A stretch of 64,000 bases of DNA from Chitinophaga sp. LS1. GTDB lineage: Bacteria > Bacteroidota > Bacteroidia > Chitinophagales > Chitinophagaceae. The translations under genes and the position numbers were made by a program. The notes below the pieces were generated by a model. That model was not told the origin of the DNA. It made no database searches and worked only from the letters and a program-made list of their open reading frames with translations. Below are positions 1-7,618 of this stretch, in pieces. The stretch spans positions 2,604,001 to 2,668,000 of the forward strand of contig NZ_CP128362.1 of assembly GCF_034274695.1 (NCBI RefSeq). The letters are read 5' to 3'. How positions within the stretch are numbered: position 1 is the first letter of the stretch; every line of letters starts with the position of its first letter.

Positions 1-2
1 CA

Positions 3-797
3 CAAATTACCGGGTATGTTATCACCCCTGATGTAATTGAGCAACTAGGTAAGGATAAATTTCCTGCAAAGGTATTAAAAGACATAAGCACGCTGATTGA
101 TGTTCCTTATTCTGGCCTCAATGAAATGGTGAAAGCAATTGAGAACAAAACCGAAGAAGCTTTGACCATTGCACAGGTAAATCAGTTATCAATAGCTGCA
201 CGCCGTGATACCATTGGGCCAAGCGTATCCAATTCCCCAATACGCATGGTTGTTTATTTTGGGAACAACGCTAAAGTGCAAGGCAAAAAACCTATCTATG
301 GCATTCTTGCCAGCTATGATGATGAAGACAATACCACTTTCTGGCAGGAATTAGAACTTGGTGCCAGGCGCGAACGCACAGTTCCGGTTTCCAGTGATAC
401 GCAACCACTGGAAGGACCAAGAAAAGTGCCTGAACGCATGGTAAAGATGCTTCGAAAGATGTTGGCTGAACTTCATTATGGACCGAATTCTGATTATAGC
501 AATATTCCCGAACCATTGGAAGCAGCCTATATGGACTGGTCTCTTCCCCCATTCAATGCAGGATACCACGAATGGGCGCCACATTTTGATGTAGGTGATG
601 TGCAACGCAAGATTCGTAAACCTTCTCAACTCATTACCGGAAAAGATGCAGATATTTTCATTGTAGGCGAAGCATACTCTAATGATCAGGCTTGGGTGGA
701 AGGTGCATATTGCACTGCTGAATCTGTGCTAAATGATTTTTTTGGTATAGAGCCGATCATCGATAATAGTGAATATCCATTTATTTGTCCGGAATAG
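3..797 (+). CDS. flavin-dependent amine/amino-acid oxidase, C-terminal part (5' end outside window)
   Basis: The reading frame is open from base 3, so the gene enters from the left edge and only about 264 C-terminal residues are visible. The call rests on the C-terminal signature of FAD amine oxidases: a GEAYS segment followed by WVEGAYCTAESVL, which in this family contacts the flavin and closes the active site. The preceding ILASYDDEDNTTFW stretch fits the substrate domain of the tryptophan-monooxygenase/L-amino-acid-oxidase branch. These enzymes oxidatively deaminate an amine or amino acid, giving imine and hydrogen peroxide. The substrate cannot be read here because the N-terminal Rossmann part is missing. 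Two small genes with shared leaders follow on the same strand, but a 254-bp gap makes co-transcription uncertain. Confidence 0.72.
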   Translation, partial: QITGYVITPDVIEQLGKDKFPAKVLKDISTLIDVPYSGLNEMVKAIENKTEEALTIAQVNQLSIAARRDTIGPSVSNSPIRMVVYFGNNAKVQGKKPIYGILASYDDEDNTTFWQELELGARRERTVPVSSDTQPLEGPRKVPERMVKMLRKMLAELHYGPNSDYSNIPEPLEAAYMDWSLPPFNAGYHEWAPHFDVGDVQRKIRKPSQLITGKDADIFIVGEAYSNDQAWVEGAYCTAESVLNDFFGIEPIIDNSEYPFICPE

Positions 798-977
798 CTT
801 GAAAGCCGGATGTCCTTTTATTTGAATATCTATTGTCATTTGTTGTTGTTCACCAGCAAATTTTATTAACTACAGAACGCCTTGCCTGGTTTTTCCGCTT
901 ACTTATCAGCCCATAAAATTTCTGATTTCTTAATCGAAAGCTCTTTAACTGGAGCAGCAAACATTTTATAAAGCGAA

Positions 978-1036
978 ACTGATCTCATTCAGACAATTCA
1001 ATGAGAGGCGGTAACCGAAAAGCCTTATGAGTAGGA
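978..1036 (+). ncRNA. structured 5' leader, copy 1 (candidate cis-regulatory RNA)
   Basis: This 59-nt element ends 15 nt before the ATG at 1052 and aligns without gaps to 1453-1511 (46 of 59 identical by eye). Element positions 7-12 (CTCATT) pair with 23-28 (AATGAG) around a 10-nt loop. A second short hairpin uses AGGC at 29-32 and GCCT at 45-48. The invariant block is CCGAAAAGCC, followed by GAGTAGGA. The differences between the copies preserve the first stem. No known riboswitch class was recognised. A regulatory role, perhaps control of translation, is inferred. Confidence 0.6.
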
Positions 1037-1051
1037 CTAAAAATAACAATT

Positions 1052-1402
1052 ATGTCCACAATTCAAAACGGAACCTGGAGATTCATTCAAAAGTGGTCTG
1101 ACTCTTCACATTATTCATTTAACGCAACTTTAATTAATGGCACTTTAACCATTAATGATGGGGAGTTTTTTGGTACATACACTGCATTGGACGGAGCCAA
1201 TCCTGGTCAAATAGCTATTGCCATTGCCGATTTTACTAATCGCACTATCACATCATATGTTGGTAATTACCAGGGAAACTTAATGGGGGGGCAAATGGTA
1301 GGGGCGCCAGATAATGGGGCAGCTACCCCAAAGGGAGTTTGGACGGCATTCCACATTTCTATTCTGGAAATTAATGAAGGATCTTATGGTATAGAAGTAT
1401 AG
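1052..1402 (+). CDS. small beta-rich protein of unknown function (116 aa)
   Basis: I do not recognise a family. The 116-residue product has no signal peptide or membrane segment and is rich in Gly, Asn, Thr and alternating hydrophobics, as in an all-beta fold. It opens with NGTWRF and has a GNYQGNLMGGQMVG turn near residues 72-85. Its reality as a gene is supported by the ATG placed just downstream of a structured leader that is duplicated before the next gene. It may be a small carbohydrate-binding or lectin-like protein like its neighbour, but that is only inference from composition and position. Confidence 0.6.
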   Translation: MSTIQNGTWRFIQKWSDSSHYSFNATLINGTLTINDGEFFGTYTALDGANPGQIAIAIADFTNRTITSYVGNYQGNLMGGQMVGAPDNGAATPKGVWTAFHISILEINEGSYGIEV

Positions 1403-1452
1403 TTCTCAGAAGATATTTTAGCCAAACAAGAGCTGCATTTGTTTAAAAACGG

Positions 1453-1511
1453 ACTGATCCTGTTCAGTCACTTCAACAGGAGGAGTAAACCGAAAAGCCT
1501 CAAGAGTAGGA
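1453..1511 (+). ncRNA. structured 5' leader, copy 2 (candidate cis-regulatory RNA)
   Basis: This is the second copy of the 59-nt leader, ending 20 nt before the ATG at 1532. The stem is CCTGTT (element positions 7-12) with AACAGG (23-28). Compared with copy 1, pairs 8-27, 9-26 and 10-25 are all changed on both sides (T-A to C-G, C-G to T-A, A-T to G-C), so pairing is kept. The CCGAAAAGCC block and GAGTAGGA tail are identical. A competing pairing of ACTGA (1-5) with TCAGT (12-16) is possible in this copy and would exclude the first stem, which could allow switching. Confidence 0.6.
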
Positions 1512-1531
1512 AAAATTTAAAAATATAAACT

Positions 1532-1780
1532 ATGAATTCATTTATTGGCACTTGGCAAGACCAAGGCAACGCAAAAATTACAATTACCGGTTCTCAAAAT
1601 TTTTTAACTGTAACCTATAATAATGGACGAGGTCCATTTCAAGGCTTTGAAATTGATTTAACATCACCGGTAATAAATGTAAACTTTACGGATGATGCGC
1701 CATTTGTTGGCGTACTAGGAATTAATAATGGGAAAACGCAGATTTTTTGGATTAATGCCACTGTATGGACAAAAATATAA
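1532..1780 (+). CDS. small lectin-like beta protein, unknown function (82 aa)
   Basis: An 82-residue protein without signal peptide. It has the repeating pattern of small beta-barrel proteins: an initial IGTWQD, then LTVTYNNGRGPFQGF, INVNFTDD and a terminal IFWINATVWTKI. The closing pattern I-x-W-x-N-x-T-x-W recalls small secreted or lectin-like proteins seen in bacteria and fungi, but I cannot name a family with confidence. The gene shares its leader with the one before it, so the two are probably controlled by the same signal. No partner operon gene is evident downstream, where only a decayed fragment is found. Confidence 0.6.
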   Translation: MNSFIGTWQDQGNAKITITGSQNFLTVTYNNGRGPFQGFEIDLTSPVINVNFTDDAPFVGVLGINNGKTQIFWINATVWTKI

Positions 1781-2107
1781 TAACTCATACATAGGCTTTT
1801 TACAAAAAAACATCAGTTATTAGTGAGGGGCTGATTAGGGTTATTTGATGAGCAATGCTAATTTATATATATCAAATGCATTTGATGAAAAGTGAGGTGA
1901 AAATCACTCTCATATGCGGCCTGTCTATTACAGGAAATTAAATATATAAATTACGATTATCCTATTAGATAGCCGGAACAACACATATTGGACAGCCCTC
2001 AATTTTGGACTTGAACTGACTCTGATGACGGCTAAAATGGCCGGACAACATAGGTTTAACGATTTAACAAGTGGTGGAACAGTGACATATGGAAATGTCT
2101 ACAATAT

Positions 2108-2305
2108 TCAAATGTCGGGCCTGATTGTTCAATTGGAGACATTCAAAGTGGCATTCATGCAACAACTGTCAATTTCGGAAACATTGCAGTACCGTCAACC
2201 TCTATTACAAGGAATACGGCGACTAGCCTGACTATACCGGTACCAGCCGGGATAACAGCTACGGGGAATGTCAATGTAACGATTACCAATGCATCCAAAG
2301 AATAG
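2108..2305 (+). pseudogene. remnant of an IPT/TIG-like domain protein
   Basis: In the frame ending at the TAG at 2303-2305 the translation contains VNFGNIAVPS, then LTIPVPAGITATGNVNVTIT. This resembles the C-terminal half of an IPT/TIG immunoglobulin-like domain, with its VPAG turn and V-x-V-T-I-x-N end. No start codon or signal peptide lies in this frame, and the open stretch upstream (2025 onward) is in a different frame, which suggests a frameshifted or truncated gene end. The strong terminator just downstream fits a former gene end. The domain call is from pattern only. Confidence 0.35.
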
Positions 2306-2365
2306 CAATTGCCGCAAAATCCTCCAAAAAGTTCGATATGATCCCGCTCCCCTCCACTTAAAATT

Positions 2366-2402
2366 AAAGCCCTCCAAATCATTGATTTGAAGGGCTTTTT
2401 TA
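2366..2402. terminator. rho-independent terminator
   Basis: A hairpin with arms AAGCCCTcCAAATC and GATTTGaAGGGCTT around ATT, followed by a T run. It ends the left cluster of plus-strand genes. The A run on its 5' side would let it work on the other strand too, below susD. Confidence 0.75.
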
Positions 2403-2670
2403 TTAACTCCATTTTAATATTAAACTACATCAGTTGATTTTAAGTTACCCGACTTATCAGGAATAGTTAAATAAGGTAGGCTAAGTTTAATTCTTATCTG
2501 ACAATTTCAGCCAGCTTTTCACGGCAAATAGGTACGATCATATTTATTAAAGCTATTGTGAGAGTGGCTGTTCAATTTGATTACACCTAACAGAATAACA
2601 TAGTATTGGTATCACATAATGACATACAAGATGCCGACTTTGGCCTCGGTTATACGGTTAAGTCATAACA

Positions 2671-4191
2671 TTACTTCAATAACCACATCAGTTTGTTGAT
2701 TTCATCATAACCTTCATACTGCCGGTTAAGCGCATCTACCAGATGCTCACGGTTATAATTCGTCTCAGATGTTGGATATAGCCAACGCATGGGAATGCCG
2801 TTTTTATTGTTGACATTGAGGCTGCTCACTGGATTTACAGGAAACACCGGATAAGCATTGCGACGGTATTCAAAGTAGCTGGTTTCCGCATCCTGCATAA
2901 AGTTGAGTAAATAACGCTGCATCCATATCTGCTGTAACTGATCCTGTACAAGGGTTTTGAAAGCAGCTTCCCCTGTAAAGTAACCGTTAATGTAAGACTG
3001 GTCAATGCTCATGCCATGTGCATATGATGAAGTAACATTCATGAAAGCTGCCAGTGCATCACTTACTCCCTGTTCGTAGTATACTTGTGCAGTACCGGGA
3101 GTTATCCAGCCACGAACGCTTGCTTCCGCCAGAATTAATTGCTGTTCTGCATAGGTTAGCAGACGCCTTGGCTCTGTTGCAACTTCTTCCAGGTAACGTT
3201 TGTTGATGACAGAATACTCATTTCTGCTATGGCCGGCGTTCATAGTATCGTATGGCACTGAAACATCAAGACCAACATATGCAGACGAATCATTTGCGGT
3301 TTTACCGTTAGCTATCTGCTTCAGGGAAGGCTCGGCGATATAATACATACGCCTGTCATTGAATTTCTTCAGGTTGTCTATAGTGAGGGAACTAAGTAGT
3401 GTTCGGCTGGTGAACATATCATTGGTGCTGGACAGTGGGTGCTTATTTTGTGTTGAATATTGTAATCCCCAGTAGCCGGTTCCGCTTTCCAGCAGAAATC
3501 CTTTGTTGACAATAGTAATAAACCTGTTTTTGATATCCAGAACGTTATCATCTGCCTTATTGCTCAGACTCATAAGTACTTTCAATGCAAAGGCATTCGT
3601 TGCACGACGCCATTTGGCCGGATCTCCGTTGTATGGAGTTGGATCACCAGTGAAGGCCTGTCCATTAGCAAAATATCCGTCAGCTTTATTTAACTCATCC
3701 AATATAGCTTTGAATACATCTTCCTGTTTATCATATTGGGGTCTGTAAGATCCTGATGATGCCTTATTCGCATCGCTGTAAGGTATATCTCCCATTTCCA
3801 TGCTTAGCTTATAGAACATAAATGCACGGGCAAAACTAGCTAAGCCTTTATAAGAGTTTTCCATTGTACTACCCGCAGCATATTCCAGCATTTTATCAAT
3901 GTTGGGAAGAATTGTCATTAACCCAAAGCTACCATTCCCAAGATTGTTATACTGGGCATCCAGTTGTCCCTCATTGGCATATCCTACATATTTAGGCAGT
4001 GCATTCTCTGAAATAAATGATTTACTATCGCTTCCGCCAAATTTGGCTATTTGTAAAATTACATTGGTACAAACCATAGAGGCGCTTACCTGTGTGGTGG
4101 TATCGGGATTGATATTGATATCATCAAACTTACTACAGCCTGTAATTATTATCAAAGCTGCTATGCTTAATAATTTCATTATATTTTTCAT
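2671..4191 (-). CDS. SusD/RagB-family nutrient-binding outer-membrane lipoprotein
   Basis: A 506-aa surface lipoprotein that would cap the SusC channel and bind the substrate, usually an oligosaccharide or peptide. The N-terminus MKNIMKLLSIAALIIITGC is a lipoprotein signal with lipobox ITGC, so mature residue 1 is Cys19. The following NINPDTTTQVSASM segment and overall length fit the SusD-like branch annotated as nutrient-binding lipoproteins (PF12771-type), which are mostly alpha-helical TPR-like proteins. It starts 48 bp after the susC stop on the same strand, so the two form a susC-susD operon. No hydrolase is linked to the pair, so the substrate is unknown. Confidence 0.88.
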   Translation of the reverse strand: MKNIMKLLSIAALIIITGCSKFDDININPDTTTQVSASMVCTNVILQIAKFGGSDSKSFISENALPKYVGYANEGQLDAQYNNLGNGSFGLMTILPNIDKMLEYAAGSTMENSYKGLASFARAFMFYKLSMEMGDIPYSDANKASSGSYRPQYDKQEDVFKAILDELNKADGYFANGQAFTGDPTPYNGDPAKWRRATNAFALKVLMSLSNKADDNVLDIKNRFITIVNKGFLLESGTGYWGLQYSTQNKHPLSSTNDMFTSRTLLSSLTIDNLKKFNDRRMYYIAEPSLKQIANGKTANDSSAYVGLDVSVPYDTMNAGHSRNEYSVINKRYLEEVATEPRRLLTYAEQQLILAEASVRGWITPGTAQVYYEQGVSDALAAFMNVTSSYAHGMSIDQSYINGYFTGEAAFKTLVQDQLQQIWMQRYLLNFMQDAETSYFEYRRNAYPVFPVNPVSSLNVNNKNGIPMRWLYPTSETNYNREHLVDALNRQYEGYDEINKLMWLLK

Positions 4192-4239
4192 GATATTTTT
4201 TTGTATAATTCTTATGTATGAGGCTTCCTGTTTTTATTT

Positions 4240-7200
4240 TTAGAAATCAACTTTCAGATTCATTCCCACATAACGTTGTGAAGGATCGCTGAAGTTGTCT
4301 ACGCCACCATCCGGATCAGAATATTTGAATTTTTTAGACCAGAGAAATATATTTTGTCCTGTTGCAGATATAGAGATTTTTTTTGCATTAATATGGTTAC
4401 TTATTGCTGATGGCAGATTATAGGTTAAGGCTACTTCTCTTATTTTAAGGAAAGTAGTACTATATACATCTACCGGTGATGCATAACCGCCCCAGGCCGT
4501 ACCTTTATGCTGGTTGTTCAGATAGGTACTATAAGAAACAGGTGCGTCATTGGCTGCATAAGTACGTGTATCTGATACAATATTTCCATAGGTATCATAA
4601 GTTGCTGCACCTGAAACCACTTTTACACCTTTACCGATATAAGTCGCTTTTCCTTGTGCATATTCTGTATAACGTTCCGGTATAATAGATTTGGGATGTG
4701 AACCTGCGCGCCACATATACATTTCTGTGGTCGTCTGTGCAAGTCCTCCCACGCGGCCGTCTGCAGCAATAGAAAACTGCCAGTTCCTATAACGCAGAGT
4801 AGCATTTGCTCCCCATATCCAGTCAGGATCGGAAAAACCAAAGCGGGACGTATAGGAAGAATATAACGGCAGGCCGTTGCTGTGGATAATATTACCATTA
4901 GGATCTTTCTGATAATCGTTCAATACATAAGCGTCTGCACGTTGACCTACTTTAACCCATGGCTTGTCTTCGGAAAATTGTTTGTCCAGTTTGGTGTAAT
5001 AACGTGCATAAGTAGACCAGTTAATGCCGATGTCTAATTTAAGATCTTGTTTGGCGATTGCAGTAACATTACCTGCTACCTCATAACCACGGCGGGTAAT
5101 TTCTTCGCTGATATTTACATAATTGCTTGTATAACCCGAAGCAGGACTAATACCAGTAGAACGCAGGAAGTTATACATCCTTTTGCTATAGTAAGTAACA
5201 TCCACTGATACCCTGTTGCTTAAAATGTTTACAGCAGTACCCACTTCAAAAGTAGAAGCTGATTCAGGCTTTACATCTGTGCCCCGTATGCTGCCGGGTA
5301 AAGCTGCAGCACTTAGATTGCCCCATGCATTATTGGTAATAGTATATACGGAATTGATATCGTATACTGCCGCAGGTGTTTTGGAATTAGTCCAGGATCC
5401 ACGTATTTTCCAGAAGTTAAACCAGTTTGTTTTAGGCATTATTTCTGAGGGTACAAAACTGGCAGAGAAAGAAGGATACACATAAGAACGTGTACTGGAT
5501 GGTAAAGTAGAACTCCAGTCATTACGAAGGGTCGCTTCTGCAAAAGCTATTCCTTTCCATGAAGTACCAATCCTTCCAAATAAACTGTTCACCTGCTGGC
5601 GGTTCAGGGAAGAATTTACCACCGCATTATTTACAGAAGCTTTCAGCGAATAAAATCCCGGAATAGAAAGTCCCCCCTTTGTAAATGCCTCCATGCCTTC
5701 ATCCCGTCGGTAAAACAAAGTTCCACCCACAAAGCCGTCCAGATGAAAACTACCTATCTGGCCATTCGCATTCAGCAAAAGGTCATTGTTCAGACTATAC
5801 CCTCTGCCCAATCCCTTATTGAAAGAACCGTTACCGGATTCCCCCCATATTTGTGTTCCATTTAGTATTACTGTGGCAACACCGGCACTAACCAATGATC
5901 CCTTTGAAACACGCACTTCCTGTGCGTTACTATAAGTATCAAAACCGGTACGGAAAATACCTTTTAACCAGGGAGTAAATTCATAGTTCATTGCCAGGGA
6001 TCCGTTGAAGATATCTTTATTGAGACTATGAATACGTTCATAACGGTCGAAATAAGGGTTGTTATTAGTTCCCTTATAACTATTGTTCTGGCTCTCATTC
6101 TTAACCAGCCAGTAGTTTTTGTAATCCCTTACATCCCAATCCGGGGCTGACCATACCAGCATGGTATACATAGGGTCATATGCTGTATAACCATTGAATC
6201 CGATATTGGGCGAGAATTGCTTATTATAGGACATGGTCGATGTCAGCTCAAACCCTTTGATTTTGATGTTACCACCCATACTATAAGTGACTTTATCAAA
6301 CATAGAGTTCGGATATTGTCCTTTGTTTTTTACCCAGGTTGCGGAAGCCCTGAAGCTACCCAATTCACCCTGCTGTATAACACTAATGTTGTTATTGAGA
6401 ATATAGCCCTGATCCAGGAAGTTCTTAAAGTTGTTTTTTCCTCTTGCTATGAATGGCATAGACTTCATAGTTTTGGACACCGGGTCCCATTGAATCACAT
6501 CCTGTCCTTCCAGGGGAGCTCCCCACGAGCCACTGCTTGACCTGTTATACGTGTTGTTGGCAGTGTTGATCGAACGGCCATAGACAGACTGAAGTTCCGG
6601 GATGGCAAGAAAGCCGGCTGTGAACATAATACCACTGTTAACAGAAACACTGAGGCCTTTATTACGACTGCTCTTCCTGGTGGTAACCATGATAGCACCG
6701 CTGGCGCCGCGATAACCATATAATGCTGCTGCTGTGGCTCCTTTTAATACGTTGATGCTTTCAACATCATCCGGTGAAATATCCCTCAGGGTCATATTGC
6801 CATATGGAACACCATCCACAACCAACAGGGGACTTTCTCCGCGTATCTGTAAGTCAGGAGCTTCTGCAAATTCAGTACTGTTCTTTACCATTAATCCAGC
6901 AATCCTGCCAGTAAGTGATGTACCAAGATCTACCCCCTTAACAGTTTGCAGCTTTTCACCGGCAATAGACTGTGTAGCATATCCCAGTGCTTTTTCTTCT
7001 CTTTTTATACCCAGTGCTGTCACTACAATGCCTTGTAAAGCACTCGTGGAATCCGTCATTACAATGTTGTAGCTAAGCCGACCTGGTACTACCTTTACGG
7101 TCTGTGTTCTTTTTCCTACATAAGAAAAACGAAGTATGGCTCCATCGATTGCCATTATAGCATATCTGCCTTCCTGGTCGGTGTTTGTTCCCACACCCGT

Positions 7201-7377
7201 CCCTTCAATTACTACACTTACATTAGGAACCGGATTATTCGCTTCATTTTTTACCAGTCCGCTTATTTTAACCTGCTGTGCAGTTACGCTTCCTATCAAT
7301 AAAGTCGTAAAAAACAACGTGCCTAACCAACGTGTTCGTTTTGTTCCCGTTTGGAAATTCTTAATTTTTGCATTCAT
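4240..7377 (-). CDS. SusC/RagA-family TonB-linked outer-membrane transporter
   Basis: A 1045-aa TonB-dependent receptor. The order is a signal peptide ending near TAQQ (residue 35), a carboxypeptidase-D regulatory-like domain with the GLVKNEANNPVPNVSV pattern (about 38-120), a plug domain with IRGESPLLVVDGVPYG, and a 22-stranded barrel ending in VGMNLKVDF with the terminal Phe needed for barrel insertion. It would import a substrate held by the SusD partner using TonB energy. The gene is divergent from a membrane-bound regulator at 7619, which probably controls it. A Bacteroidota -7 box on the minus strand lies about 77 bp upstream of the ATG. Confidence 0.92.
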   Translation of the reverse strand: MNAKIKNFQTGTKRTRWLGTLFFTTLLIGSVTAQQVKISGLVKNEANNPVPNVSVVIEGTGVGTNTDQEGRYAIMAIDGAILRFSYVGKRTQTVKVVPGRLSYNIVMTDSTSALQGIVVTALGIKREEKALGYATQSIAGEKLQTVKGVDLGTSLTGRIAGLMVKNSTEFAEAPDLQIRGESPLLVVDGVPYGNMTLRDISPDDVESINVLKGATAAALYGYRGASGAIMVTTRKSSRNKGLSVSVNSGIMFTAGFLAIPELQSVYGRSINTANNTYNRSSSGSWGAPLEGQDVIQWDPVSKTMKSMPFIARGKNNFKNFLDQGYILNNNISVIQQGELGSFRASATWVKNKGQYPNSMFDKVTYSMGGNIKIKGFELTSTMSYNKQFSPNIGFNGYTAYDPMYTMLVWSAPDWDVRDYKNYWLVKNESQNNSYKGTNNNPYFDRYERIHSLNKDIFNGSLAMNYEFTPWLKGIFRTGFDTYSNAQEVRVSKGSLVSAGVATVILNGTQIWGESGNGSFNKGLGRGYSLNNDLLLNANGQIGSFHLDGFVGGTLFYRRDEGMEAFTKGGLSIPGFYSLKASVNNAVVNSSLNRQQVNSLFGRIGTSWKGIAFAEATLRNDWSSTLPSSTRSYVYPSFSASFVPSEIMPKTNWFNFWKIRGSWTNSKTPAAVYDINSVYTITNNAWGNLSAAALPGSIRGTDVKPESASTFEVGTAVNILSNRVSVDVTYYSKRMYNFLRSTGISPASGYTSNYVNISEEITRRGYEVAGNVTAIAKQDLKLDIGINWSTYARYYTKLDKQFSEDKPWVKVGQRADAYVLNDYQKDPNGNIIHSNGLPLYSSYTSRFGFSDPDWIWGANATLRYRNWQFSIAADGRVGGLAQTTTEMYMWRAGSHPKSIIPERYTEYAQGKATYIGKGVKVVSGAATYDTYGNIVSDTRTYAANDAPVSYSTYLNNQHKGTAWGGYASPVDVYSTTFLKIREVALTYNLPSAISNHINAKKISISATGQNIFLWSKKFKYSDPDGGVDNFSDPSQRYVGMNLKVDF

Positions 7378-7453
7378 AATTTGATAATTGATTTTAAATA
7401 TTTACAGTCCAGCTTTAACCTGCAAGCCTCACTCAAGGCGAAAAAGGAGGATG

Positions 7454-7461
7454 CAAAGATA
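7454..7461 (-). promoter_or_regulatory. -7 promoter box upstream of susC
   Basis: Minus-strand TATCTTTG matches the Bacteroidota -7 consensus TAnnTTTG and lies about 77 bp before the susC ATG. No convincing TTG is present at -33, which would fit an activator-dependent promoter controlled by the divergent regulator. Confidence 0.45.
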
Positions 7462-7618
7462 TCTTCCGACTCAGGCCGGGAGAAATTCTGCGCCCCTACA
7501 ATAACCCTACAGAATCAATTTCAATATTGATAATCAATCACTTAATGCATAACAAATTGATAACACAGCTTATGTACTGCTTTTTGAATGTTTTACGCAG
7601 TTTTACGGGGTTGTTCAA

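Noticed and set aside
978..1036. Leader considered as a c-di-GMP-I (GEMM) or glutamine riboswitch
   Set aside because: The AAAAGCC and GTAGGA strings are faintly similar, but the stems and conserved nucleotides of those classes are not present.
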